Assembly: GCA_003956705.1 (NCBI GenBank)
Contig: QZCP01000779.1
Span: forward strand, 1 to 64,000
Reading direction: 5' to 3'
DNA length: 64,000 bases
Source: Brevipalpus yothersi
Lineage: Eukaryota; Arthropoda; Arachnida; Trombidiformes; Tenuipalpidae
Shown here piece after piece: positions 25,067 to 39,289 of the stretch. Positions within the stretch are counted from its first letter, which is position 1. Every line of letters begins with the position of its first letter. The position numbers and the translations under genes were made by a program. A model generated the notes under the pieces. It had not been told where the DNA came from. It saw only the letters and a program-made list of their open reading frames with translations, and ran no database searches.

Positions 25067-27377
25067 CTTGAAAAAAGGTAAGAAAAATTAAAAAAATACA
25101 ATATCTCATTGAATAATATTTGAAAAAAATCATGATTGACAATATTTAAAAGATCAACTCATCACTATTAATGGTCATAGTAATTGTAAAATTTTTTCTC
25201 TCTTGTCATCTTCATGCACACTGATTTGGGATAAAATGAAAGTATTCTATTCTCAATCATTTCTTTTATAAATTACAGCCATTTGAAGTGTTTTTCAAAT
25301 CAGAATGAGCATCGATAATCCATAAGCTCAAGAGGCTTCCCTCTAATCTATTTCAGAAGAAAAAAAGAGAAGCGATGAAGACGCAGAGGAAGGTTAAGAT
25401 CAATCCACATCAATTAATGTCCTTGAAGGCTTATTTTCAACTGTATTGCCTATGAGCCATAATTAGTGTTTATCATCATCGACTAGAGATACATTTCCAT
25501 CGAGTTTCTCTCTCTCTCTATCTTTCTTGAGAATTGTTTTTCTCTTTCCAATTGCAATAGTGTTCACTAGTTATTATTCATCAATGTTTGCATTCTTAAT
25601 TCAGTACTGATATATATCCTCTGTATTCTCCAGTCAATATGCGACTTTTATGTATCCTTCAGAACTTTTCTGGTATGATTACGTGGTATGATCATCGTTG
25701 CCTCTTACTATAATAGGTAATCGTTATCGATAACCTGATGGATAACTTGTGTAATTCTGAAAGGCACAACAAAACATGTTATTCCTTGCAATACTATATA
25801 TTACTACATCCCTCTCTGATCATTCACTTCATTCGATAGCATCTTTTTTTGGAAAGAATATTGAACGATAATACCAAATGAGATCAAAATAAAATGCATG
25901 TGATGTACACCTTCTTCTGATCGACCAATTATCAAACTTAGATTCCACAAGATAGGAATTGCTCAGATTGATGACTTGAATTTAGTAGAATATACACTTC
26001 AGATGATGAGATAATGATGCACAAAAAATTATTTGAATTTTGGTCACGTGGCAGTAGATAATTTTTTTTATTCATCTCTTTCAATACATGTATCTTGATA
26101 ATTATTATCACCTCAGTGTATCAAGGCCTCATCTTGATTTAGGCCCAGTTTTTTCTCACTGTTGATAGTTGTTGGACTGGGAACTTTTATTGTAACTTTG
26201 TAAGCTATCGAACACCTTGAGGGTGAGATTTTTGGCCTTCATGAGCCAAACAGTTACATCTGAACACTTGACTGTTCAGTATCGTTTTTTTTACCATTCA
26301 TGAAACGAAAAAGAGGCTCGAAAAACTCTAGAAAAATTTCCACTTTCTGATTACGTTTCTGATTATGTTAGACAAAATCTTGAGAAATTTTTTATCAAAC
26401 GTTCTTCAGGCGTAATATAGTCGAGTCTCATAGATGACATGGTGCTGATATTCTAGCTATGATAATTCTTATCACTTGATCAGTTTATTTTTATTATTAT
26501 TAATATTAAATCAGACAAAAATTTATTCTCATGTAGATCCTGATTTATCCTGATAATTGAGGTGTAAATATAAATGTGAACAATATATCATCTGGAGGAT
26601 TTCTTCGAAAAGTCGTTAAAATAAGGAACAAAAATTATTCGAAATATTCGAAATCTGTGAGTCAAAATAATTTAAATGTTTAAATAAGTAAGCTCTTCTT
26701 GCTTCAGCTTTTAAAATACATCAATTTGAAAGTCAACAGTCAATTGAATTCTGTTTCCTATTGTACAGTGAAGATGATTGATCATCATTTGACACTTTCT
26801 TTCCTACTCTATTCGATCCCTTATATTCATCGAATAAAGTGTATCACTTGAATTCACAGTCAAATTCAACTTGAACAAAGGCAACTTATTAGGTGTCAAC
26901 TTCTTAGGAAATTTGATTAAGAGTCCAGTTGCAGCTAACTGAAATAACTTGTACAAATGAGTTTTTCACCATTTAACAGTCTAGGCCAAAAAGAATTCAC
27001 TTCTCAACATGCTTTCAGCCTAGACTAATTAATGATTAATTAATATTAATATTAAATATTAATAATATTGTACCAGTGAAGCTTTCGGCTTTTGGCTTCA
27101 TGACCAATTTTTTCATCTCTCTTTCTATTGCTAAAGTGACTGATAAGGAGAAACAATAGTGTTGATTGAACAGCTATCATCTGTTTGATTGACATAGTGA
27201 GTTGATATTGTTTGAGTGAAAACTCAAATGAGTTTCACTTTAACTCGATTTCCTTGAATGCGAACTCGTTTATCAACTTAATTCAATTCCAATTGCTCCC
27301 ACATAGATTTTGATGTATATTTTAGGAATTTTTCATTAATTCATCACATTTTGTAGAGAAACTATTGTTTTTGGAGA
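25067..27377. other. Divergent intergenic region
   Basis: About 2.3 kb between the 5' ends of the mosaic gene (-) and the PEP-synthase-like gene (+). It should hold both promoters and the undetected first (signal-peptide) exon of the mosaic gene. Very AT-rich; a TAAT-rich palindromic stretch lies around 27028-27070. No coding exon is supported. Confidence 0.55.
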
Positions 27378-28529
27378 ATGTCTCTGATCTCTTTATTATT
27401 CAATTTGTTTTATTGTATCAAAAATTCTCTGAAATCTGGTCACTTTTTCCAATCATGTCGACTCTGGTGGTCATTCAATTCTCGAAAATCTCAACTCGTC
27501 AATCGTCTAGAATTTTATGTGCCCAACGATTGGGGTGATTTTAAACAGAATGGCATTTTGCCTCGAGATTCTCATTTCACGATTGAAAGACCTTCCAAGG
27601 TGAGTCAGAATGTTTCATGCATCTTTTCAGCTGTTATCAAAAGCTTTTCTCTTTTTTTTCGATTATCATGAAGCGTTTCATCAGATATTGACTCGATTTC
27701 ATGATTATTAACAGCTTATTCTTCTTAGCACTCCTGTTTATCAGTTACCATGAACTTTTTTATTCAGTTTTGCTTCAGATCATTGAACTAATTTTGATGG
27801 GTGAACAAATCGAATTCAAATAACAGTTTTTTCTGGTTACATTCACAGAACAAGAGAGAGAATGTCTTCGTTTATGGTGTGAATTCAGATAATCAACGAT
27901 TTTCTCTGGAAATCATTTGGAATCCAGTTCATGATAACAACAATGGTCACATAAGCGCCAAATTTTTCTTTCAAGATGGTGAAAACTGCTATTCCTACAC
28001 AGCAGCTGAACGAATTTATAACGGTGAACATGAAATTTACAAAGTTGGCGATTTATCATTAGAAATTAAGTTACCCTTCAGTCTCTTGATATTAAGATTC
28101 AAGGGAATTTGCAAAGTTATCAAAGAAAATGTTGCTCATGGTTACAAGTTCATGGATTTTACCATGCTGATCAAGCCACCTTACGAAGTTTTTGATCATG
28201 GATTGATTCATGAGCCATCCTTTCTCACATCACAACTGTGTCAACAATCAGTATTCGATGATAATCCATCTCTTCCTGATACCTATGATGTTGGTGTTCA
28301 AATTCGAAGCAACATCAGAATCGATCATGGTCCGGAACGAGAAATACATTTATTTGGACACAGAGGAAAATTGTATCAAGAAATATACGATGAATTATCA
28401 GACAGCATTGAAGTTACAAGGTTTTTCGGGTACAGTCCAAAGGTTAGTTTACTGATGAGTGCATCTCACTGTTTTTCCTTTCACAAGCAATGCACCGACA
28501 TTGTTTATTCTATTAATTAATTTTTGTTT

Positions 28530-28569
<40 letters not shown>

Positions 28570-31500
28570 CAATATTTGATAATCCAGAAAGGATATCACT
28601 TTTCCTTATCAAATACGCAAGATGAGAAACGCGGAACTGAAATTATCAATGGCTGTGCATCTTGGGGAATCAATTGGGCATATCCGGTGCAACAGACCAC
28701 ATTCCATCGTTCTCTGATGGCCTTTGATGAATTTGAATTCATGATGAAAACCCAGTATAGAGAATATGTGATCAATGTCGCTGAAAGAGAGATTAAGAAT
28801 TCGAGATTTCGGCCAATTTCCATTGATAAGAGTCCAGGATGGTCTTACACACTGATGCATCCTTTCAAATTGCCAAATTCAAATGAATTTTTGCAGTTTG
28901 ATTATTTTGACAGAATTCTTCCGAAAGTGGAACGATTAGTCTTGAGCATCGACGACCATGATTGCCTCAATTCTGCTCTGACCGGTGGCAAAGGCAGTTC
29001 TCTGGCCAAACTAAATCTGATGAAAGATGTAATCATTGAGAAAGATGGGGAAAAATGCTGTTTTTCTGTTCCAAAAGCCCTTGTGATCACAAAAATTGCC
29101 CAAAAACACTTTTTAGATGGTGCAAATAGTTATGACAAAATTAATACTCTTCAAAAGGAGGTGAAAAGGTAGTTAGTTGAATCTCTCATTGAGTTGAATT
29201 TCCTCAGTCCTAATTCTTTCTCTCATTTCAGGGATGAAACTGAACGAATTTGTAACGATTTGATAAAGCATATCGAAGCTCAAGAGCTTACTGATCATTT
29301 GAAAAATGTGATTCGAATCAAGATGAACGAATATTTTGGACCTTCATGGGATGCCAAAAAATTTGCAGTTCGTTCATCAGCGGTTGGAGAAGATTCTGAG
29401 ACCATGTCGTGTGCAGGGCAAATGGAAACTTTTCTTGGTGTCCAAGGCGAAGAAGATGTGAGTCTAGTTGATTACTTATGTCCATAGAAGAACTAATTCA
29501 GTCCATTCTTAGGTCTTCAAAAGTATAGTGAAGTGCTGGGCATCACAGTATCGTTTTATTGCCGTTCAATACAAGCGAAATAATGGTCTACCTGTGGCAA
29601 ATGATATGGCTGTGGTTATTCAAGAACTTATCGAATGTGATAAAGCTGGTGTCTTATTCACTTGTGATCCAGTTACTGGTGATCTTAGTGAAACGCTTAT
29701 AACGGCAAACTATGGTCTTGGTGAGGTAAGTAGTTGAAATTGAAATAATTCGCTTATATTCAGCCACTCAAATCATTCTAAATCATTACAGAGTGTTGTA
29801 TCATCGTTAAGTGAGCCTGATACTATCAGAGTCAAATTAGGTATTGATCAACAAGGAAATCTATCAATTTCTGGTATCAGTGAAATTGTGATAGGATCAA
29901 AGGAAAAAATTGTTAGCACTGGCGGTGATCAACCAGGATCACAGATATTGGAAAATGAAAGGCGGGAAAACTGTTGTATTGATGAGAATGAAATCTTAAA
30001 GCTCACCGAAGTGTGTCTCAAGGTGAGAAGACTTGTATGAATTACTTCAGCTGATTGATTACTGATTCGATTTTGTAGATCTGTAGATTTTATCGAGGAT
30101 CTTGTGATATTGAATGGGGTATCAAATCAACTTCCGGTGATGAATCAAAGTTCCAAGTGTATATCTTCCAATGTCGACCTGTTACATCGACCAGTGCACC
30201 AAGTGATTGGCAATTGATTCATGAGCTCGATTCAGCTCATCCTTGTGAAACTGAATGTCTTACTCGGGCAAATGTGGGCGAAGTTTATCCTGGAGCATCA
30301 TCCCATATATGTTTGACCCTTCAACTTCCTTTGGGCTCTTTTGGTTTTATAGTGAGTAGATTTGATATTTTGCAATTAATTTATTTCTTTATTTTCTGAA
30401 AATAATGCTGATTCATGATGGAAAATTTGTTTCCAGAAACGCTTTCTGTTTTCTATCAAAAACTTCCGATTGACACCTTATAATGGCAGAGGTATCATGG
30501 TATGCAGGAACAATGTGTTTTTCTGTATCAAAGATGTGAGTTTTGCTACTTGATTGATTTTTACTAGAACAGACTTTCAAATTGTACTAATCATAATTTT
30601 ATTTGATAGGGTGCTCTGATGAGATATGATCAAGAGCCTGGTAAGGAAAGTTTGACCACTTTGGGTATGGAATATTCTCTTTTAGGACGCCGAATGGATG
30701 ATCTAGAAGTCAAACTAGACTCATATGAACGTTTGACTACTGGACCAAGGATACCAGCTTGGAAAGGCTTGATCAATTTGTTTCAGATGATTGCGCCAGT
30801 CTATTGGAGAGTAAAACGATTTGAAAACAAACCCCTGAACATCGATCTTAATGATACTCAAAAAAATGGAACTAGTCACAAACTATTTGTTACACTTTTG
30901 CGAAATTTTGAACATCAATGGAAGGTAATTGATTGCCAATTCCACCTCAAATCAGATCTCTGATTATTCATCGATTTACTTTTACAGGCATTCGATCTGC
31001 ATCTTTGCAGTACATTTGCATCATCATTCATGAACCTCTTTCTCATTGGTCTTCTTTCTACCAAAGGTGATAAAAAACTTAGATGATGAATCAATTGGTA
31101 CCTTTTTGATTAGCTCCATATCTGAGAATATGTTTCGAATTATATTAATAATCTATACTTTGGTAATATTATGATTATTCTGATCCACAGATGATCGACA
31201 TCTTTTCACCGATTTTTCACTGCTACTTTCATCATGTGAAAAATTTGTGAGTGCTCGTATTCCTGAAAGTTTACGGGAACTTGCTGAACTCATTCTACCA
31301 TTCAAAGAAAAATTCCTCTCATTATCTGATGAGCAAGCCTTACAGTACCTTAATGACTCAAAAAATCCAGTTTATCTGAAGTTCAAGAAATTTATGGAAG
31401 AAAATGGTCATCGAGGTCTCAAAGAGTATGATTATTCGGGTAAAGTTTGGCGTAAAAATCCAGCAGCAATTCTTCAATCATTGAGAGTAAGTTCAGTGAT

Positions 31501-32491
31501 TCCAAATGATAATACATTTATCTCACAGTCAATTTATTGGTATTTCTCGCTTACCCTCTAGATTCTACTTCAAACCGATTGTGCTAGTCATGGTACATCG
31601 TCCAAGAACAACGATGATCAAATCATAAGCCAACTGAAAACCCCTCTCACTAAAAATTCCAAATTTTTGCTCAAACGAATAGCTTTACCTTTGGCGCGAA
31701 CATTCGTCGGAACGCGCGAAGAAAGCAAAAACAAATGTGTATGGTCAATAGATCAGCAGCGAAAAGTTTTCGATAGAATAGCTCAAATGTGTGTTTCGGA
31801 AAACTTGCTACCAGACGCTAGTCTTTTGTATTATATGACCTCATTTGAAATATACCAATTAACTAGTCAACAAAAATCAAATTCTCAGCTAGTCTCTCTT
31901 GCCAAGAGACGTCAAAAATTGCTCTCAACTATTGATGAGTATGAATATCCTTCACTAGTATATGGACCAGCTGTTGAGCCCAGTAGTGTAAGTATAATTA
32001 TATTCCTCCAATCTGAGCCAATAGAATATAGGTATGGTCTTTTTTTCTAGAGAGGTACTGAAGATTCTTCCAATATTCAAATTGAATCTTCGGACGTAAT
32101 AAAAGGAACAGTAGTGAGTCGTGGTAAAACTAAAGGCAAGGTTTATGTTGCTCGAAAGATCGAAGACATTGATGGACTTCAGGTGATTACTCTTGACAAT
32201 TGGGTGCCTTTTTTCCAATGATTAAATCTTCATTTTGATTACAAATTTCTTCAGGCTGGAGATGTTCTGGTCACATATTCCACAGATGTTGGTTGGAGCC
32301 CCTTCTTCCCCATAATTGGGGGACTCATCACCGAAATTGGTGGCTTAATTTCACATGGAGCTGTGGTTGCTCGTGAATTTGGTCTACCTTGTGTGGTTGG
32401 TGTTCGAGGTGCAACCCAAGTGCTCAAGACTGGAGAAACTATAACTTTGGATGCTGACAATGGTATTATCATGAAAATAAGCGATGATTGA
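27378..32491 (+). CDS. Phosphoenolpyruvate-synthase-like protein, 14 exons
   Basis: Exons: 27378-27599, 27849-28442, 28588-29168, 29232-29457, 29513-29725, 29792-30022, 30079-30351, 30437-30535, 30610-30924, 30988-31066, 31191-31486, 31562-31987, 32051-32182 and 32255-32491. All phases agree and give 1,307 residues. The middle holds a PEP/pyruvate-binding ATP-grasp domain: GGKGSSLAKL, VRSSAVGEDSETMSCAGQ and QELIECDKAGVLFTCDP. The C-terminus is the PEP-utilising swivelling domain, with catalytic histidine in LISHGAVVAREFGLP (codon 32354-32356). Bacterial relatives make PEP from pyruvate and ATP, or phosphorylate rifampicin by the same chemistry. Animal copies, often annotated putative phosphoenolpyruvate synthase, have an extra N-terminal region of unknown role. 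The substrate cannot be read from sequence. The N-terminus is hydrophobic then basic, so membrane or organelle targeting is possible. Catalytic motifs are intact, so it is probably an active phosphotransferase. Confidence 0.93.
28532..28564. repeat. (CT)n repeat inside an intron
   Basis: Lies in the second intron of the PEP-synthase-like gene, 23 bases before the acceptor AG at 28586-28587, so it may serve as an extended polypyrimidine tract. Confidence 0.9.
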
Positions 32492-32566
32492 TCTCAATTG
32501 CTTGTTAACATTGTAAGAGCTTTTGTAAATGACATCAGAAAATTATGATAGAATAACTTTCCACTC

Positions 32567-32572
32567 ATTAAA
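32567..32572 (+). promoter_or_regulatory. Polyadenylation signal for the PEP-synthase-like gene
   Basis: ATTAAA variant, 75 bases after the stop codon. Confidence 0.4.
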
Positions 32573-35500
32573 TAGTATTATTGATATTTTCGAGAATAGT
32601 TGGTGACACATCCATATTCTGATCATAAATCTTTCACATCATGAACAGAGAAATCCCTCGCCCAAAAACTGAATGAAGTTAGCTTGCTAATCAGCGCTTT
32701 CAATTAGCATTTTTAATTGAGATTATAATTCTTTTCTATTCCAATAGTAAGCACCACTTTCACTTGCAACAATTTTGAATGATACGAATTGATTAAATCG
32801 AGTCATCTGATTGATACATATGCTATAATTTGGAAAGAAATTCAACAATTACAAGGGCTCAGTCTGGTCAGCTGTTATAGAGAAAAAAATTGTATCTAAT
32901 TTTTACATCGTTCTGATTTCAGAGGGAAAATTCACTTATTCCGCTTTTCACGATTTTTTGCTCATTCTTCCTCAAGTAAAATGTTAGCCTGAAAACTGAT
33001 CGAACATTTCTCAATCACTAAATCCTGTAAGCATCTTTCTTTTTTCGCTCCTCTCATCCTCATTCTCCTGATTTTCTTTTTCGGATGAAAACTCAAATGA
33101 ACACCAATCAATATTTAAACTTTCTCGTTTGTTTATCACATCAAGGACAATTAATTAAATTCTGTTCAGGTTTCATTGCCATTCACCCACCAAACTTGGG
33201 TCACATAGTGTGCTATCAATACTAATTTTTTTTATCTCTCTCTACCACGTTGGTGTTATGGTGTGAGAAGCGAATATATTTTCGAACATTTTCCACACAG
33301 TAATATTGACCAGAAAGCACAAATGCGATCTTGCGGATTGCAAAATTTGTCGCATATGATTGACCTTTTGCTGAAGAATTCTCATCTTCTTCCTCCCTCT
33401 TTCTTAATACTGTTGCCAGTAATTAACGAACAGAATGATCGCTCTTCAAATGATGGTGACAAAATTTGTGCGTGTGATCAAACGTTCGATTTGAAATCGA
33501 ATGTGAAAACATTTCGACTCGATCGAGGGGACATTCAATCGTCACGCTGGCTGCGAAAGAATATCCATCAAATTCTAATTCAAATTTTTTTTCTGATCGA
33601 ATCTTTGGCATTGAAATTCATGGTGTTACCTGCTTTTGTTTCATTCTTTTTCATGAGGAACAAAAAAAATTGGTTTAAAATTGATTCTTTGAAGGCTTAT
33701 TGCTTTCGCAGTTTCATGAAGTTACTGTCCATTTTGAGTTATGGACGTTCCCAGATCATGATGATGAAATGAATCGAGAATGAACTGCTCAGAATAACGT
33801 CATCTGAAATTAAGGCTCGAGATGAATCAACATGTATATATGTACATGCACACGCATGCATATGTATTTGTTTCGTCACTTTTCTCTGGCTCGAAATGAA
33901 TGAGATTATTCCATGAATCCAATCAAATACAATTTTAATTTAGTGATGATAGTACAGAAAATTATCTTGTTTTTCCATGAATCTAATTTTACAGTTCTGA
34001 TTTCAATTCACCATGTTTACTTGTTGTTGTTGTATCAAACGCCCGCGGACTTAGCATGTGAATCAAAACTCAGACATTCATGGTCCAAGAGAGCAATATG
34101 GAAATGGGCTATAATCAGAGAGCTAATTAGTCGAGGACAAAAATAGAATGATAAGAAATACTGAAAACAGAAATAATTTATCAACGTAAAAACCAGTGTA
34201 CAGTGTACTATGGTCATCGGAAATTAATCTTGAGAATAAGAATTCGCTAATTTGACGAATTTTTAAGACCTCCATCCATTGAAGAATGGTGGTCATTTTT
34301 TCGAGGAAAAAATACTGACTATTCAGCTCACGAACATAAATGTATCCAAATTTTGGAGGAACCAAAAAATCTAATCATAAAATTTAAGAGAGGAAAAAAA
34401 GATAAAGTATTCGCATTTTCCAATAAGCGTCAATCGATCGGAATCGAGTCCAATACTGTTCCATGTGGAATTCCAAGGTCTATCTGATTGTTTTTCCAAT
34501 ACCAATACCAATACCAAAGACGTTCAAATTTATCCAATTGTTTGGTCCGAGAAACATGATAAGTGAGAGAACGTGTGTAATTGATATCATTGTTGAAATC
34601 ATCATTCATTGTCAAAAATACATACAAGCAAAGGTTTTCACTTCATATCTTGAAGTGAAACTTTAACTCCTTTTCTTCAACGATAAATCCATTGTTTGTC
34701 AAATGTATATTGAATCAAATCACATGGCACAAGGATCACTGGGTTAGTGTACACATCCTTTTCTCAATGAAATATACATACACTGAATAATCAACAACAA
34801 TGATCCTTTTCCATGAACCTTGTTGATAAAGAGAAAAAGTTCTGAAGCACCCAAAATGATAATGCTGTAAACTTGATCTCCGGAACTCTCTCACACTCGC
34901 TTGTCCTTGCATGATGGAATCGATTTTCGATCATGATTCTACAACATCAGGGCCCTCAAATACCGGTCAAAGTCGATCATTGGCCGATAATCGATGATCT
35001 AAGATCTCAGAAGGCATCATGCTAGTTCAAATGAATGTATATATTTTTTTCCGTTCATGGGCGTTGTTTGGTGAAGTTTCAAAGTTTGAAAAGAATCGAG
35101 CTCACATACACACATTTACGACATTGACTTAGTATATGTTCTGAAAATGACCGAATTTTTCGAACTTCTCTCTCTCTTTTGAATGTATGTCCGTTCAGTT
35201 TAGTCCATTAGGGTGAGGCTGATAAGTTTTTCTTCTTCTTTTTCTTTATCTTCTTCTTCTTCTTCTTATTACTTATTGGAACTTTGAGAAAAGATGGAAT
35301 ATTTCCGCTGCCACAATTGCCATCTGTTTTGGCGAGTCAATTTTTTTATAATTGATGAAGAGTGAAAATTTAACACATTAACCTGAGAAATTGGAATGAT
35401 TTAACCTTGATTGTGCCTCGAGTTCTCTTTCAAATCAGTAATCAGGGTCATTCCACTCTTGAAAATCAGTTTCTTGTCGGGTGAATCAGATTTCCATTAA

Positions 35501-37251
35501 TTGAGCTGAGCTATTTTTTTCGACAGGAAATGTCTATTCAGTATGTTACATCTATATTCAGGATGGATTGTCTCAAATTGTCTAGATTCATCTGCAATTG
35601 TCTCAAATTCTGAAACAGAATAATTCAAAAATAGTTTTATTGTTGGAAAAATATCATTTATGAATGTTTTGACCGATTTTTTCTTCAATCAATAATCGGA
35701 ATGATAGGGTCATGGATATTTTGAAAATTCAAAACGATCAGTCAAGGTAGTTAAATATTGCTTTAAAAGTTAACTCTTCATTCCAAATTTACATTCAAAT
35801 ATCACCTTACCAATGTCATCAATTGAATCGGAAGATGAATAGTAACAGCATGATGATCGTTAAACTGAGTGAGAAAATAAAAAACTTGATCATTCAATCG
35901 GCCATTATAACGGTTCTCTTTCACATTGATACTGGCCATTCATCAATGTCCAAAAGAATCATTATCAATGGATGTTGATACCTGATTTCCGACCTTTTCC
36001 CAATAGATGTGAATATACAAACACATTTGGTGATAATCTTTTTCACAGCTTCTCTCAATGTGATGACAATAGTTCAATCGTCTCTAGTCTTTCATCAACT
36101 CATTGATAATGGGCTACAATCGATCATATACATGATCACGATCACAACTTCTGGGCCAGACTGACTCGATATATATACATTTACTATTGAAAATATATTG
36201 ACTCACACCTTCAATATACACTATGAATAAGAATATCTGTTCCGAGAAATGAAAAAACTTTTTCCACTCTTCGTCCATCGAGGTACACCATCATGACCTT
36301 ACCTCATCGATATATCAAAAGGAACCTCTGATTCTGAGTATGACACCCGAATAAGGTATGATCTCATTTCCTGGACACACATACACACGCTAACGTACAT
36401 GTAAATGTCACGCTTTGATCAAAATTAATCGACGTAGGTTTCATTTTCTAACTGTTGTTAGTTCGATAGACTTGATCAAGACAGTGGTTGATCAGAATGG
36501 TTGAAGTTCATGATTGAGAGAAAAAATTTTTCAACCTTTCTCTCTCTTTCTCTTTCGACAGGCGTTGATACTTGGACATCAGCTCGAAGTGAGGACATTC
36601 AAGTCCAAGATAGATCATAGAGAGAGATGACGTTGTTTAATGGAGAGCAGAAAATTGAGTTAAAATAATGATTATCGAATCAATTGATTATTGATGCTCT
36701 GACAGCAATTTTATGTGATAAGTTCGAGAGAGAGAAAGATACATGCAGTCAAAAAAGTTACACAAAAATTCAGGTTGATTTGATTTGATTGTTGTCGATG
36801 TTGTTGTTCTCTCTCTCTTATGTATGACCACGATCAAGGCCTAAGATCATGAGATGATCAATCTGATAATTTGACCGCTATGCCTGGTAGCAACAATGTG
36901 ATACGAACGTGGTTAAGGTGAATACATAAGTAAAATCAAAATTTGGCCAGTCAATTGCAATTTCAGGTCAACTTTCGATGAATCAGAAAAATTTTTTAGG
37001 TGAATGCTTCTCTCTCTCAGACCCACCAAGTTCGGGCGATGGTTGGAATAGATAACATGATAACGTTTATCAACGGTCAAATGTGTATCTGTGCTTCCGA
37101 GTTGGGATGATCACAACACACACAACTTCGATTGGGCGGATGTGTATCGGGGAATACATATATATTTCTTATATACTTCGCTTTCTCTTTCCAAAACTCA
37201 ATTGATCAAGTTAAATAAGCTGAATCAAGAGAAAACAAGCTGGCCAAAAAT

Positions 37252-37257
37252 GAAGGT
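37252..37257 (+). other. Possible alternative first coding exon of the cuticle gene
   Basis: ATGAAG followed directly by GTGAGG. Spliced to the acceptor at 39418-39419 it would give a signal peptide starting MKAILSMLAVSVYG, in the right phase. A start codon and very few residues in the first exon is the usual cuticle-gene layout. It competes with the nearer exon at 39290-39301. Confidence 0.3.
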
Positions 37258-38833
37258 GAGGCAAGTCACACTCTTGGCCATTCGTTCATTGGCCATCAGC
37301 TGTTTCGGTAGGGGCCAACGAATTAAATTTTACCTTTCTCTCTCTCTTTCTCTTGATCTCTCAAATCAAGGAATTATCATTTCATACATTTATACCAGCA
37401 TCACACTATAAATTAATCGCTACTACTATTACTACTACCGGGTTTTAGTGGAGGTATTGTCCGTCCTTCGATGGATGGATTGTTGTTGTTGAAAGGTACC
37501 ATTAAGGCTATTCCATCATCCTTCCGTATCTGAATACAATCTGGCAAATTGATATAAACAATCACCGAAAAAGGCTGGAATTACACTGTGAGTGATAATG
37601 GCTGATCGGTAAAAGGGAAAATATTGTCCATCTCTGAGAGAGAGGATCATCATCACTTTCATGATATCATGTCAACAAGATGAGGGAAGAACTTTCGAAT
37701 GATGATGGGAAAAATTTTTCTGATGGTGTTAAATTTTGGCAACTTCCGGAAACGAAAGAGAGATCCCATTTCATCCCAAATCAGAGAAAGATAGAAAGAG
37801 AGAGGGTCTGAAATGAATATCATCTTTTCTGGAGGTTAAGCATGAAAATGGACTTGAAAAATCCAATGATAATGGTGATGATGGGAAAAATAGTTGAAAA
37901 TTCGAAGGAGAACAGGCTGGGGTGAACAATGAGATATATCTAATTTGGAAGAAAGAAAAATAAATTATATTCAATTTCGCAATGTATTCGCTCTCAAATC
38001 GTTCATATGACCTCTTTTATTGCCTTGCTTGTGTGTGCATGTCTCGAAGTCAATATCATGAACGTTGAATGAAATAAGATAAAATGACCATCGATAGCGA
38101 GATCAACCGTATTGGGGACCTTGATTTTTCGTTCAGCTCATGAAAATAAGAATGGCATGTGTACATATACACACATGAATTTTGGAAAAAATTTCAGCAA
38201 AGAATTGCTCTGATTGGCGAAAAATTTTCCGATACATTGGTGAAGTTAATTGGATTCGTGGTTTGTAGCTGGCTTCTTCTGTCAATTTATTCAACAAAAT
38301 GAAGAGATGAAGTTGAGGGAAGAAAGACCTGATCTATCATTGATATTCCATTCATCATCTCGCTTTCTCTATCATGGAGACAGGAGATTTGAGAAAATGA
38401 TCTCCGTTCGATGATGATGGCATCGCTACATGGCATCTTTTCTAAGTAAGAAATGTACATGTACATAATCGTAATAAGATTCTTCTTTTCGATGCCACTT
38501 TTATGTGTGTGTGAAAATTGTACATCGTCATGATAAGTCTCTCTCTTTCTTTCTCTTTCTCTCTCTCTCTCTAATCTTATTGAGCCTGGAGATGATCGTC
38601 TGAAATGAATATGGACTGGAAACGAGAGATAAATGGAAAGAACTGGTCTCAGAAAGTAAGAAGGCAGATATGAAATGGTATTTCGGTGGCAAGGAGGAGG
38701 CTTCAGAATCGAATAGAGAGCCAAAACTCAAGTCACACCCGAAACTTTCACTTTTACTTTCTTTCTCTCTCTTTCTCTCTCCCACCGGATTTCACTTTCC
38801 TTAACCCAATTTGAAGTGAGAGAGGCATGAGAG

Positions 38834-38837
<4 letters not shown>

Positions 38838-38917
<80 letters not shown>
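38838..38917. repeat. (GA)n microsatellite
   Basis: About 80 bases of GA repeat, 370 bases upstream of the proposed cuticle start. The frames across it are artefacts. Confidence 0.97.
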
Positions 38918-38919
<2 letters not shown>

Positions 38920-39289
38920 ATTAAGATGATATTGGGAATATTTGGGGGAGGAGAAGATGAAATGGAAGAAATAGAGGAGGAGGAGGAGGAGAAGGAGGCT
39001 GAACAAGATGTGAGAGAAAGAAAACCATGTGAGCTAAAGGTATGGGAAAAGTAAGTGGATGGCCGACTGTTTAAAATGCCTGGATGATCCGTTTTTCTTC
39101 CAGTTGTTCATTGCCCACAGAGCTTGTCAATTGATCATCATCGAGGAATCGAAGAGGGCCTTTACACATACACATTGAATCGTATTCATCTAGGTGTTTT
39201 TTTGCATTAATTATTTTTCACTTTTTCTAGTAGCTTTTTAATATTATTATTATCATTATTATAATTTTTGTCAACCACATCAACTCATC

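Larger units (their letters stand above)
32573..39289. other. Long region without a supported gene
   Basis: No frame resembles a known family. The longest, 33263-33772 (169 codons), is AT-rich, has no motif, and was not called. The right-hand part probably contains the upstream control region of the cuticle gene, with a possible alternative first exon at 37252-37257 and a (GA)n tract at 38838-38917. Confidence 0.55.

Noticed and set aside
33263..33772. 169-codon plus-strand frame between the PEP-synthase-like and cuticle genes
   Set aside because: AT-rich composition, no recognisable motif, no plausible splice partners. A chance frame of this length is possible in 6.8 kb of such DNA; transcript data would decide.
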